Under the pieces are notes generated by a model, which was not told the DNA's origin, ran no database searches, and saw nothing but the letters and a program-made list of their open reading frames with translations. A DNA stretch of 64,000 nucleotides from Alphaproteobacteria bacterium. Its GTDB lineage: Bacteria > Pseudomonadota > Alphaproteobacteria > Puniceispirillales > Marisalimonadaceae. Shown here piece by piece: positions 56,276-64,000 of the stretch (the first letter of the stretch is position 1; every line of letters begins with the position of its first letter). The stretch covers positions 1 to 64,000 of the forward strand of contig SGYL01000007.1 of assembly GCA_004213885.1 (NCBI GenBank), given 5' to 3'. Both the position numbers and the translations under genes were made by a program.

Positions 56276-56842
56276 TTATAATTTAGATTTTTCAACATAG
56301 GTGCCATCAGCAGGTTTAATTATAATTTTAGTACCAACTTCAATGTGACCTGGAACCATAATCTTTATACCATTTTTAATAGTAGCGGGCTTGTAGGATG
56401 AAGATACAGTTTGACCTTTAATAACAGCATCTGCTTCAATGACTTCAACTTCACAAGTTTCAGGCAAATCAATTGAAATTACTTGAGATTCATATGAATT
56501 AACTAAAACTTCCATGCCATCTGATAAAAAATGTATTTGATTACCAATTATATCTGAACTAATTTCTAATTGCTCGTATGTTTCTAAGTCCATAAAAACA
56601 AAGTTATTATTTTCTTGAAATAAATAGCTACATTTTTTTTCATCTAAAATAATTCTATCTACATTTTCTGTAGATCTAAATCTTTCATTTAATTTTCTAT
56701 TATCCTTAACATTTTTTAATTCAGCTTGGACAAATGCACCACCTTTACCAGGTTTAACATGATTTAATTTAACAACAGTCCATAACTCTTTATTGTGAGT
56801 TATCAAATTCCCAATTTTTAGAGAATTAGCATTGATTTTCAT
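56276..56842 (-). CDS. efp: Elongation factor P
   Basis: 188 residues, relieves ribosome stalling at polyproline. The tip lysine that carries the modification is Lys33 in HVKPGKGGAFVQAELKN. The three-domain arrangement is normal, ending GTKIIIKPADGTYVEKSKL. Its ATG shares one base with the stop codon of the aldolase gene (TAATG), so translation is coupled. The EpmA/EpmB-type modification genes are not in the window. Confidence 0.98.
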   Translation of the reverse strand: MKINANSLKIGNLITHNKELWTVVKLNHVKPGKGGAFVQAELKNVKDNRKLNERFRSTENVDRIILDEKKCSYLFQENNNFVFMDLETYEQLEISSDIIGNQIHFLSDGMEVLVNSYESQVISIDLPETCEVEVIEADAVIKGQTVSSSYKPATIKNGIKIMVPGHIEVGTKIIIKPADGTYVEKSKL

Positions 56843-57768
56843 TACTTACCTTTATAAATGTCAATAATTTGAGATAGAAGGGCTAAAGCTTCTTTTTTTG
56901 GTCTTTGAAAAGAATTTCGGCCAATAATTGATCCAAAACCACCACCATTATAAATTTCTCTTATTTCATTCAATAAACCCTCTGTGTTTTTAGCTGAACC
57001 ACCAGAAAAAATCACTATTCTCTTTCCTTGAAAACAAGATTCAACGACATTTTGAATTCTATCTCTCAGAGTTGAGATAGGTATTTTAGTATCAATATAT
57101 ACTTTTTTTGCATTTGTATCTTCAAGAAATTCTGTTGGGGGTTTAACTTTTATAATATGTGCTCCGATTAATGCGGCCATATGAGCAGCATAAGAAACAA
57201 TGTCAACAGCAGTCTCACCTTCTTTACTAATATTTCCTCCTCTTGGATAACTCCATACAACTACAGCTAACCCATGGCTTTTAGCCTCAGCAGCTAATTC
57301 TTGAATCTCTGATATCATGTTAAGAGAATCATCAGACCCAGGGTAAATAGTAAAACCTATAGCAGAACAACCAAGTCTGATTGCCTCAGAAATTGAACCA
57401 GTAATAGCTTGTGTTGGAGCATCACTATTCCTACTCAGAGAATTAGAACTATTAATTTTTAAAATTAGAGGTATTTGTCCAGCATATGAGCTGGCACATG
57501 TTTCTATTAGACCTAATGGAGCTGCAAATGCAGATAAACCAGCATCTATAGCCAAATTAAAATGATATTCTGGATCATAAGCTTCAGGGTTTACAGCAAA
57601 AGATCTTGCTGGTCCATGTTCAAAACCTTGGTCAACTGGTAGAATAATTAATCTACCTGTACCACCTAGTTTTCCATGCATTAATATCCTTGCTAAATTA
57701 GCTCTTACGCCTGGGTTATCTGACTTATAGTTATTTAGAATATTATTTACTTTTCTGGTCAATCTCAT
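56842..57768 (-). CDS. fbaB: Class I fructose-bisphosphate aldolase (DhnA type)
   Basis: 308 residues of the DhnA/FbaB aldolase group. LIILPVDQGFEHGPARSF near residue 40, AIGFTIYPGSD, VVWSYPRGGNISKEG and the Schiff-base lysine block HIIKVKPPTEF are visible. The phosphate loop is IFSGGSAK and IIGRNSFQR. The enzyme cleaves fructose 1,6-bisphosphate without a metal. A 20-codon in-frame extension is not family-like; the ATG at 57766-57768 has GGAG upstream. Confidence 0.93.
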   Translation of the reverse strand: MRLTRKVNNILNNYKSDNPGVRANLARILMHGKLGGTGRLIILPVDQGFEHGPARSFAVNPEAYDPEYHFNLAIDAGLSAFAAPLGLIETCASSYAGQIPLILKINSSNSLSRNSDAPTQAITGSISEAIRLGCSAIGFTIYPGSDDSLNMISEIQELAAEAKSHGLAVVVWSYPRGGNISKEGETAVDIVSYAAHMAALIGAHIIKVKPPTEFLEDTNAKKVYIDTKIPISTLRDRIQNVVESCFQGKRIVIFSGGSAKNTEGLLNEIREIYNGGGFGSIIGRNSFQRPKKEALALLSQIIDIYKGK

Positions 57769-57869
57769 AATCACTCCACATGTAATGATGATAATAGAAT
57801 TATAAAAAAAAAAATAATTATCAATCAATTTATTTAAAGTTTTTATCTTTAGAATTTTATAGTAGTATA

Positions 57870-58106
57870 ATGTATGATTTTAATGAAAGTAAAAAATTGG
57901 AAAATAATAGTAATAACATTGTTGAAAGATTTGAAAAAGTAAAATTAGAAATTGATCAGTCAATTAAAAATTTTGAAGTAAAAATTGCAGAAATGATTTC
58001 TAATAAAGAACTAAATGACGAACAAAAGCATGATATTCAAAAATTAGGAACTATCATTAAACAAGTTGATGATAATTTAATAAATCTTAAAGATATGTTA
58101 AAATAA
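57870..58106 (+). CDS. Small coiled-coil protein upstream of zapA (DUF4164-like)
   Basis: 78 residues, almost entirely helical and charged (VERFEKVKLEIDQSIKNFEVKI). The TAA is followed directly by the zapA ATG. In alphaproteobacteria a small coiled-coil protein, DUF4164 in my recollection, precedes zapA in just this way. A role in cell division is inferred from position only. Confidence 0.65.
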   Translation: MYDFNESKKLENNSNNIVERFEKVKLEIDQSIKNFEVKIAEMISNKELNDEQKHDIQKLGTIIKQVDDNLINLKDMLK

Positions 58107-58433
58107 ATGACTGATCAAACTATAGTTAAAATTGAAGTTAATAGTAAATTTTATCCAATTTCATGCAAAATCGGTGAAGAGGACAGAGTTATAGCTTCTG
58201 GAAAACTTTTATCTGAAATTATAAGTACATTAGAAGATAAAGAAAATAAAATTTCTGAGAGTAAAATTTTACTCATGGCAGCGTTAATTTTAGCCGACAA
58301 AAATCTTCGTAATACTAATGAAACTAGCGAAATTATCGGAAAAGAAGATCTTGATTTATACGAGGTGGTTTTATGGTTAGAAAAACTAAATTTAAAATTT
58401 AAGAATATTGAAAGTTTAATTAACAACAGTTAA
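58107..58433 (+). CDS. zapA: Cell division protein ZapA
   Basis: 108 residues. The N-terminal domain reads VKIEVNSKFYPISCKIGEEDRVIASGKLL and the central helix LLMAALILADKNLR is typical; a C-terminal coiled coil follows. ZapA bundles FtsZ filaments at midcell. Its position directly upstream of 6S RNA and fau is the widely conserved zapA-ssrS-ygfA order. Confidence 0.9.
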   Translation: MTDQTIVKIEVNSKFYPISCKIGEEDRVIASGKLLSEIISTLEDKENKISESKILLMAALILADKNLRNTNETSEIIGKEDLDLYEVVLWLEKLNLKFKNIESLINNS

Positions 58434-58442
58434 AGTATATAA

Positions 58443-58593
58443 GGTGGCTAGAAACTATCGTTAGGTGCTTTAACCCTGGGGCCATAAATTCTCTAAAGGG
58501 AACTGCCTCTGATTTGATTTTGGTCAAGTCATGTGGTGCCCACCTGTACAACAGGCAACAGAGGATAATTTGCCAACGTTTTTTTTGGCTACC
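58443..58593 (+). ncRNA. ssrS: 6S RNA
   Basis: Non-coding gap between zapA and fau, the classic site of 6S RNA. The ends pair: GGTGGC at 58443-58448 with GCTACC at 58588-58593. Inside, CCTCTG (58506-58511) pairs with CAGAGG (58559-58564) and CCTGT (58543-58547) with ACAGG (58551-58555), giving the long irregular hairpin with a terminal loop. Length about 151 bases, within the alphaproteobacterial range. 6S RNA binds sigma-70 RNA polymerase by imitating an open promoter. Ends are approximate. Confidence 0.85.
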
Positions 58594-58604
58594 GTAAATA
58601 TTTT

Positions 58605-59168
58605 ATGAAATCAAAATTTGCTCTTAGAAAAAAATGTTTAGAAAAGCGAGAAATATTTTTTAAAAATAAAGGTAATGAATGCCTTAAATTAAAAGATATT
58701 GAAATAATAGTTTTAGAAATTAAATCTAAACTTAAAATTGCTTCAATAGGTATATATTACCCAATAAAGTCAGAAATTTCTCCATTAAAACTAATTAAAA
58801 TTTGTAAAAATTTATCCATTAGAATTTGTTTACCTATAATTTGTAAAAATACAAATGAATTAATATTTTCTAAATTTGATAACGAAAAGAATATAACAAA
58901 AAATGAATATGGAATTATTGAACCAAGTAAAATTAGCCAAATCATACCAGACATTATCTTTGTTCCAATGGTTGGATTTGATAAAACTTTAAATCGTTTA
59001 GGTTATGGAAAAGGTTATTACGATAGAACCATATCAAAATTAAGAAAATTAAAAAAAATATTTGTTATTGGCTTGGCTTATGATAATCAAATGGTACAGA
59101 ACATTCCTGCAGAAAATCATGATGAAAAGATGGATATCATTCTAACAGATAAAAAAATTTATAGGTAA
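58605..59168 (+). CDS. fau: 5-formyltetrahydrofolate cyclo-ligase
   Basis: 187 residues, converts 5-formyl-THF to 5,10-methenyl-THF using ATP. FALRKKCLEKR with the ATP-contacting basic residues, IGIYYPIKSEISP, the PDIIFVPMVGFDKTLNRLGYG block and KGYYDR are diagnostic. Found just downstream of 6S RNA, the standard ygfA position, so it may share its transcript. Confidence 0.95.
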   Translation: MKSKFALRKKCLEKREIFFKNKGNECLKLKDIEIIVLEIKSKLKIASIGIYYPIKSEISPLKLIKICKNLSIRICLPIICKNTNELIFSKFDNEKNITKNEYGIIEPSKISQIIPDIIFVPMVGFDKTLNRLGYGKGYYDRTISKLRKLKKIFVIGLAYDNQMVQNIPAENHDEKMDIILTDKKIYR

Positions 59169-59180
59169 GAAGTTTGTAAA

Positions 59181-59987
59181 ATGAAAACATTGTTTATTGG
59201 TGATATAGTTGGAAGAAAAGCTAGAAATTTTGCTATTGAAAAAATTAAAGAATTTAAAGAAGGCAAATATTTTGATCTAATTATTGTTAACGTTGAAAAT
59301 TCTGCTGGTGGATTTGGAGTTACTCCAGAGATATGTGACCAATTTTTATTAAATGGTGCAGATGTTTTAACTTCTGGGAATCATATATGGGATAAAAAAG
59401 AAATTATTTCATACATTAATGAAACTAATAAGTTACTAAGACCCATGAACATGGTTGAAGGAACCCCTGGACTTGGTATTACAATAATAGATTCGTTATT
59501 TGGAAAAATAGGTGTTGCAAATGTAATGACAAATTTATTTATGCCTAAATCAAACCCTGTTTTTGAGGTGTTAAATAAAATAAAACTTAAATTCAACTCT
59601 AATGAAAATCTTTGTTTTTCTCTTGTAGATGTTCATGGAGAAGCAACTTCAGAAAAGTTAGCAATTGGTCATTTATTAGATGGTCATGTATCAGCAGTTG
59701 TAGGTACTCATACTCATATCCCAACTAGTGATTATAGAGTGTTAGAAAATGGAACAGCATATATAACAGATGTAGGTATGAGTGGAGATTATAATTCAGT
59801 TATAGGAATGGAAAAAAAAGCAGCTATATCAAGGTTTCAATATCCAAATAACAAACAGCCTAGATTGACTGTTGCAGATGGCCCTCCTACATTATGTGGC
59901 GTTGTAATCAATACAAAAAAAAATGGATTGGCTGAATCTATCAAACCTATTAGAATAGGTGGAGTAATTGATAACATAGGAATATAA
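59181..59987 (+). CDS. YmdB family metallophosphoesterase
   Basis: 268 residues of the TIGR00282/YmdB family. Metal-binding motifs are GDIVGRKAR, NVENSAGGFG, SGNHIWDKKEI, DVHGEATSEK and VGTHTHIPTSD. YmdB in Bacillus is a 2',3'-cyclic phosphodiesterase. Close to yebC (9 bases upstream), a frequent alphaproteobacterial association with the ruv operon. Confidence 0.92.
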   Translation: MKTLFIGDIVGRKARNFAIEKIKEFKEGKYFDLIIVNVENSAGGFGVTPEICDQFLLNGADVLTSGNHIWDKKEIISYINETNKLLRPMNMVEGTPGLGITIIDSLFGKIGVANVMTNLFMPKSNPVFEVLNKIKLKFNSNENLCFSLVDVHGEATSEKLAIGHLLDGHVSAVVGTHTHIPTSDYRVLENGTAYITDVGMSGDYNSVIGMEKKAAISRFQYPNNKQPRLTVADGPPTLCGVVINTKKNGLAESIKPIRIGGVIDNIGI

Positions 59988-59996
59988 CAAATACTT

Positions 59997-60740
59997 ATGG
60001 CAGGACATTCTAAATTCAAAAATATTATGCACCGCAAAGGCGCTCAAGACGCAAGACGAGCAAAAAAATTTGCTCGATTAATAAAAGAGCTTCAAGTTGC
60101 TGCTAGATCAAGCACGGACCCTGAAAGTAATCCAAGGTTAAGGACGGCTTTATCAGCTTGCAAGTCAGCAAATATGCCAAAAGATAATATTCAAAGAGTC
60201 TTAAATAAAGCCAATTCTGGCGAACAAGATAATTTAGAAGACATAAGGTATGAAGGTTATGGTCCAGGAGGGGCTGCAATTATTGTAGAGGCTTTGACAG
60301 ATAATCGAAATAGGACTGCTTCTGAAGTTAGATCATCATTTACAAAATATAATGGTAATTTAGGCGAAAGTGGTTCTGTAAGTTATTTATTTAAAAATCT
60401 TGGTTTAATAATATATGAAAAAAATGAAAAGTTTGACGTTGAAGAAGTCCTTGAATTTTCTATCGAAAATGGAGCTATTGATGTGGATTTTGAAGAAAAT
60501 AAAATTGAAATATTATCTTCTATACCAGATTTTAATGATCTCCGTGATAAACTAGAGGTTAAGTATGGGTTGCCAGAACAATCTGAGATATCATGGATTC
60601 CTGAAAATTATATAAATCTTGATGAAGAAAAAAGCTTATTAATGTTAAAGTTTTTAGAAGCATTAGACAATTGTGAAGATGTGCAAAATGTTTTTGGGAA
60701 TTTTAATTTAGACCCAAAAGCTTCAGAGAAGTTTAATTGA
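59997..60740 (+). CDS. YebC/PmpR family protein
   Basis: 247 residues. The invariant N-terminus MAGHSKFKNIMHRKGAQDARRAKKF and GPGGAAIIVEALTDNRNRTASEVR are seen. YebC-type proteins act as transcription regulators or relieve ribosome stalling. It is directly upstream of ruvC, as in many bacteria; the stop TGA overlaps the ruvC TTG start by 3 bases. Confidence 0.95.
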   Translation: MAGHSKFKNIMHRKGAQDARRAKKFARLIKELQVAARSSTDPESNPRLRTALSACKSANMPKDNIQRVLNKANSGEQDNLEDIRYEGYGPGGAAIIVEALTDNRNRTASEVRSSFTKYNGNLGESGSVSYLFKNLGLIIYEKNEKFDVEEVLEFSIENGAIDVDFEENKIEILSSIPDFNDLRDKLEVKYGLPEQSEISWIPENYINLDEEKSLLMLKFLEALDNCEDVQNVFGNFNLDPKASEKFN

Positions 60741-61288
60741 AGATTCTAGGTATAGATCCCGGTTTAAGAAACATGGGTTGGGGAATGGTTGTTTGGAAAA
60801 ATAATTCTTTTAGTTATATAAATGATGGCTTTTTTTTTCAAAATGATGAACTTGAATTAGGTCAAAAGCTCCTTAGAATATTTGATAGCTTAAGTTTGTT
60901 AATTAAAGAAACAAAACCTGACTTGATAGGACTAGAACAAACATTTGTAGGCTCAGGTAATGTTTCCAGTTTAAAACTTGGAATGGCAAGAGGTATATGT
61001 ATTTTAACTGCTGCAAAACTGGGAGTAAAAATTCTTGAAATTCAGCCTAAACTGGTAAAAAAAAGTATCACTGGTTCAGGGGTTGCTTCAAAAGACCAAG
61101 TGAAACTAATGGTTAAAAATATTTTAAATATAGTACCTAAAAGTGAAGACAGTTCTGACGCTCTAGCAGTGGCAATGTCAATACAATCAAAAACTATTGG
61201 AAAACTTGATAATGGTGAATATTCTAGTAAATTAGATCAAGCAATAGCAAATGCTCTTGAAAAAGAAAAAGTAAATATGCAGAAATGA
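60737..61288 (+). CDS. ruvC: Holliday junction resolvase RuvC
   Basis: 183 residues. Cleaves Holliday junctions. The acidic active-site residues are in ILGIDPGLRNMGWG, GLEQTFVG and SEDSSDALAVAM. The start is TTG at 60737-60739, overlapping the yebC stop, because the protein begins right at KILGIDPG with no ATG before it. Followed by ruvA through an ATGA overlap. Confidence 0.96.
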   Translation: MKILGIDPGLRNMGWGMVVWKNNSFSYINDGFFFQNDELELGQKLLRIFDSLSLLIKETKPDLIGLEQTFVGSGNVSSLKLGMARGICILTAAKLGVKILEIQPKLVKKSITGSGVASKDQVKLMVKNILNIVPKSEDSSDALAVAMSIQSKTIGKLDNGEYSSKLDQAIANALEKEKVNMQK

Positions 61289-61917
61289 TAGCAACATTAA
61301 CTGGAAAATTAAAAATAAAGTTAAATAATCAAATTGTTATTGATGTTAATGGTGTTGGATATTGTTTGCAGGTATCTAAAAACACGCTCCATGATATTGG
61401 GGAAGTTGATGAAACAGTAATTTTAAATACCGACCTTCAAGTTCGAGATGATAGTATTTTACTATATGGGTTCAAATTCCAAAGTGAATTAAACATGTTT
61501 AAACTTTTACAATCTATTCAAGGTATTGGACCTCGTGCAGCTCTAGCAGTTTTATCTGCATTAACTGTTGAGCAAATAATAATTTCAATAAAATCCTCTG
61601 ATAAGTCCGCTTTTCAGAAAGCAGATGGTATTGGTCAGAGAGTTGCAACAAGAATCGTGTCTGAACTACAAGAAAAAATTGATCAATTTTCTTTAACAAA
61701 TAGCAAAATTAATTTTAAAGATTCAAATATACAGTCTCATGGAGCAGAACTAAATAAAAATATTAGAGATGATGCTATTTCTGCAATAGTAAATTTAGGC
61801 TACTCCAAAAGTGATGTTTTTTTAGTAGTAAACTCAATATGTAATGAAATTGATAATGATGAAAAACTTTCAATAGAAAAAATAATTCCATTAGCATTAA
61901 AAAAGTTGTCAAAATAA
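61285..61917 (+). CDS. ruvA: Holliday junction branch migration protein RuvA
   Basis: 210 residues. The N-terminal OB-fold has [20 protein letters not shown] and [33 protein letters not shown]. The helix-hairpin-helix pair ([26 protein letters not shown]) binds the junction DNA. A C-terminal domain III contacts RuvB. Overlaps ruvC by 4 bases and precedes ruvB by 4 bases. Confidence 0.96.
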   Translation: MIATLTGKLKIKLNNQIVIDVNGVGYCLQVSKNTLHDIGEVDETVILNTDLQVRDDSILLYGFKFQSELNMFKLLQSIQGIGPRAALAVLSALTVEQIIISIKSSDKSAFQKADGIGQRVATRIVSELQEKIDQFSLTNSKINFKDSNIQSHGAELNKNIRDDAISAIVNLGYSKSDVFLVVNSICNEIDNDEKLSIEKIIPLALKKLSK

Positions 61918-61921
61918 AAAA

Positions 61922-62959
61922 ATGAATGAAGAAAATATATCTAATGAAGATCTAGAAGCTGGCTCTAATAATAAGTTTGACTTGGCATTAAGGCCAAAAA
62001 AATTGGATGATTTCATTGGGCAAAAAAAAGTTCAAGGAAATTTATCCACATTTATTAGAGCTGCATCAGAGAGAGATGAACCTATGGATCATATATTACT
62101 ACATGGTCCTCCAGGATTAGGAAAAACAACTTTAGCACATATTATTTCATCAGAATTGAATGTTAATATAAGAACAACATCTGGACCAATATTAAATAAG
62201 ACTGGAGATTTAGCAGCTATTCTTACAAACCTTCAGCCAAAAGATGTTCTATTTATAGATGAAATTCATAGGTTATCGAGTGTAATTGAAGAATACTTAT
62301 ATTCAGCTATGGAGGATTTTCAAATTGATTTAATTATAGGTGAAGGCCCAGGAGCAAGGTCAATAAGAATTGATGTTCCTCCTTTTACTTTAGTTGGTGC
62401 GACTACAAGAGCGGGATTGTTAACAACCCCTTTAAGAGACAGATTTGGCATTCAAATCAGGATGGAGTTTTATAATAATAATGATTTAAAAAATATTTTA
62501 AAGAAATCATCTGTAAAAATGAAGCTTGAATTAACTGATGATGCTGCACTATCAATAGCCGAAAGGTCGAGAGGTACACCAAGAGTTGCAGGAAGATTGT
62601 TAAGACGAATTAGAGATATATGTTTTGTAAAAAAATACGAAAAAATTGATAAAAACTTTGCAATTGAAGCGCTTGAGCAGTTAGATGTTGATCAATTTGG
62701 GTTAGATGCACTTGATAGAAAATATTTGCAAATCATTGTAGAAAAATACCAAGGTGGGCCAGTTGGTTTAGAAACTATTGCTGCAGTGTTATCAGAGCAA
62801 AAAGATTTAATAGAAGAGGTTATAGAGCCATTTCTTTTACAAAAAGGGTTCATTGAAAGATCTAAAAGAGGAAGAATTGTAACCAAAATTGGCTGGCAAC
62901 ATTTAGGGTTAGAACCGACTAAAAAAAACGATGATCAAATTAATTTTCTTGAAAAATAA
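61922..62959 (+). CDS. ruvB: Holliday junction branch migration helicase RuvB
   Basis: 345 residues, a AAA+ ATPase that drives branch migration. Walker A is [13 protein letters not shown], Walker B is [11 protein letters not shown], and the sensor 1 region is [11 protein letters not shown]. The arginine finger lies in [12 protein letters not shown]. The C-terminal winged helix has [27 protein letters not shown]. It closes the ruvCAB cluster. Confidence 0.98.
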   Translation: MNEENISNEDLEAGSNNKFDLALRPKKLDDFIGQKKVQGNLSTFIRAASERDEPMDHILLHGPPGLGKTTLAHIISSELNVNIRTTSGPILNKTGDLAAILTNLQPKDVLFIDEIHRLSSVIEEYLYSAMEDFQIDLIIGEGPGARSIRIDVPPFTLVGATTRAGLLTTPLRDRFGIQIRMEFYNNNDLKNILKKSSVKMKLELTDDAALSIAERSRGTPRVAGRLLRRIRDICFVKKYEKIDKNFAIEALEQLDVDQFGLDALDRKYLQIIVEKYQGGPVGLETIAAVLSEQKDLIEEVIEPFLLQKGFIERSKRGRIVTKIGWQHLGLEPTKKNDDQINFLEK

Positions 62960-62969
62960 TAATTAGTTG

Positions 62970-63443
62970 ATGGAATATTCGCTTAAATCTGAGATCAATA
63001 ATTTGATTAATGGAGAAATAATTAATAATACTCATTACTATATTACAAGAATATTTTATGAAGATACTGATGCAGGTGGTATAGTTTATCATGCAAATTA
63101 TTTGAAATATTTTGAAAGAGCAAGGACATCTCTTTTAAATTTAATAAATATTGATCAAAAAAAATTACTTGAAAAAAAAAAATTAGGATTTGTTGTAAGA
63201 GATATTAATTTAAGAATTAATAAATCATTTCAACTCAATCAAATTTTACTAGTAAAAACTTGCCTTAAATCTGCCAAAAAGTCTTGTATAGTCCTCAAGC
63301 ATGAAGCTTTTGAAAGAATTCAAGGTACTATTAGTGAAAATCCAAATGTGTCATGTGAAATTCAAATTGTAATGATTAATGATAAAAACAAAGTAAAAGA
63401 TATTAGTAAAATTTTACATCATCCTTTTTTTAAACTTACATGA
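62970..63443 (+). CDS. ybgC: Acyl-CoA thioesterase YbgC
   Basis: A hotdog-fold thioesterase of 157 residues, linked with the Tol-Pal operon. FYEDTDAGGIVYHANYLKYF and ERARTSLL hold the catalytic Asp and the typical Tyr/His. A TTG directly precedes the ATG at 62970, which I use. In most proteobacteria ybgC precedes tolQ exactly as here, 8 bases before tolQ. The natural acyl substrate is uncertain. Confidence 0.92.
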   Translation: MEYSLKSEINNLINGEIINNTHYYITRIFYEDTDAGGIVYHANYLKYFERARTSLLNLINIDQKKLLEKKKLGFVVRDINLRINKSFQLNQILLVKTCLKSAKKSCIVLKHEAFERIQGTISENPNVSCEIQIVMINDKNKVKDISKILHHPFFKLT

Positions 63444-63451
63444 GGTAATAA

Positions 63452-64000
63452 ATGAGTGACCCAAAATTAAATACACCTTCTTCATCAGAAATGCAGATAG
63501 ACAATTTGCAATCAAATGATTTTTCACTTTTAGAACTTTTTTTTAAAGCAGATGCAGTGGTTATGTTAGTAATGCTATCTTTAATTTTTTTATCAATCTG
63601 GTGTTGGGCGATAATATTTAACAAATACTTTAAATTTAAGAATGAAATAAAAACAAGAGATAATTTTGAGCAATATTTTTCAACATCTGAGATTGACCAT
63701 TCTGCGCTAGAAAAATTCATTAAAGAAAAAATAGAATCCAATACTTTCAATTCTTTTGAAATAATTTACTTTAATGCGAAATTAGAGTTTTCTAAAGTCA
63801 CTTCAACGGGTAGACCAGTTAATTTAAATTCATTTGTAGAAAAATTAGAAAGTATAATCTCCTACACAATTACAAAAGAAAGACATAGACTAGAAAGAAG
63901 CATGACAGTATTAGCTTCAATTGGTTCTATCTCTCCATTTATTGGTTTATTTGGAACTGTTTGGGGAATAATGAATTCTTTTCAATCTATAGCAATGAGT
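63452..64000 (+). CDS. tolQ: TolQ, 5' part (runs off the window)
   Basis: 183 codons are visible and the frame is open at the window end. A short N-terminal segment precedes the first membrane helix (AVVMLVMLSLIFLSIWCWAIIF, about residues 35-56). The block LASIGSISPFIGLFGTVWGIMNSF is the conserved TolQ/ExbB channel helix. TolQ with TolR energises the Tol-Pal system for outer membrane constriction; tolR, tolA, tolB and pal should follow outside. GAGG about 8 bases before the ATG serves as ribosome site. Confidence 0.95.
   Translation, partial: MSDPKLNTPSSSEMQIDNLQSNDFSLLELFFKADAVVMLVMLSLIFLSIWCWAIIFNKYFKFKNEIKTRDNFEQYFSTSEIDHSALEKFIKEKIESNTFNSFEIIYFNAKLEFSKVTSTGRPVNLNSFVEKLESIISYTITKERHRLERSMTVLASIGSISPFIGLFGTVWGIMNSFQSIAMS

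Noticed and set aside
58579-58586. T-run as a Rho-independent terminator for zapA
   Set aside because: It lies inside the predicted closing part of 6S RNA and no strong GC hairpin directly precedes it, so the 6S structure explains the region better.
1-64000. CRISPR arrays, insertion sequences, attachment sites
   Set aside because: Reading the window, I saw no regularly spaced repeats, transposase genes or tRNA-flanking direct repeats. A systematic repeat search was not possible by eye.

Overview
The window is a gene-dense, AT-rich stretch of a bacterial chromosome. It holds about 72 protein genes, one tRNA and one 6S RNA, and no gene-free stretch longer than 300 bases. The gene content points to a streamlined alphaproteobacterium, probably a free-living aquatic one. 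Evidence for this is a petABC cytochrome bc1 operon, an ELM1-family protein, a TIGR02186/TauE/UspA cluster, an lgt-midA-pgeF cluster, a ubiK-proC-COQ9-like cluster, zapA-6S RNA-fau, and yebC-ruvCAB-ybgC-tolQ. A lineage resembling SAR11, HIMB59 or AEGEAN-169 would fit, but the species cannot be fixed from the sequence alone. The standard genetic code applies. I saw no flagellar operon, prophage, transposon or CRISPR array.

Layout. 1-7141: the end of a molybdate ABC ATPase (modC), a thiolase, a GST, pyruvate kinase, a secreted cyclophilin and a TauE/TIGR02186/UspA operon. 7207-12456: a Nudix hydrolase, a small membrane protein, a very short CCA-adding enzyme, hemF and petABC. 12453-19284 (minus strand): dienelactone hydrolase, ychF-pth-rplY, prs, pgeF-midA-lgt. 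19349-24004: ubiK, proC, a COQ9-like protein, an EnvZ/OmpR-type two-component pair and ilvE. 24009-29225 (minus): moaE-moaD-pgsA and uvrC-uvrB. 29283-37296: an aminotransferase followed directly by msrP, then ELM1, greA, carB and carA on the minus strand. 37403-41663: yqeY-dnaG-rpoD, then a tRNA with anticodon CAT. 41716-45733: a three-gene sugar-acid catabolic operon (IlvD/Edd dehydratase, RraA-like protein, UxaA-like dehydratase). 45730-52968: an RNA methyltransferase, an S24-like regulator, a polyprenyl synthase, an S49 peptidase with a zinc-ribbon partner, glyQ-glyS and rpmE. 53021-57768 (minus): a MotA/MotB-like pair with a small membrane protein, a degenerate inositol monophosphatase, efp and class I aldolase. 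57870-64000: a DUF4164-like gene, zapA, 6S RNA, fau, ymdB, yebC, ruvC-ruvA-ruvB, ybgC and the start of tolQ.

How the genes fit together. Molybdenum use recurs: molybdate import (modC), the two subunits of molybdopterin synthase (moaD, moaE) and a molybdoenzyme that repairs oxidised methionine (msrP). The respiratory theme covers cytochrome bc1, heme synthesis (hemF) and quinone biogenesis (polyprenyl synthase, UbiK, COQ9-like). The rest is mostly core information processing, repair and envelope maintenance.

Most notable observations. Two complete genes, the OmpR-type regulator and moaE, have no ATG, GTG or TTG at the start their conserved N-termini require. Both instead show a Shine-Dalgarno element placed in front of an ATT or ATA codon. 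Other oddities are a CCA-adding enzyme cut down to head and neck, an inositol monophosphatase homologue with a broken metal site beside efp, a MotA/MotB-like pair without flagella, and a perfect 8+8 palindrome just upstream of the sugar-acid operon.
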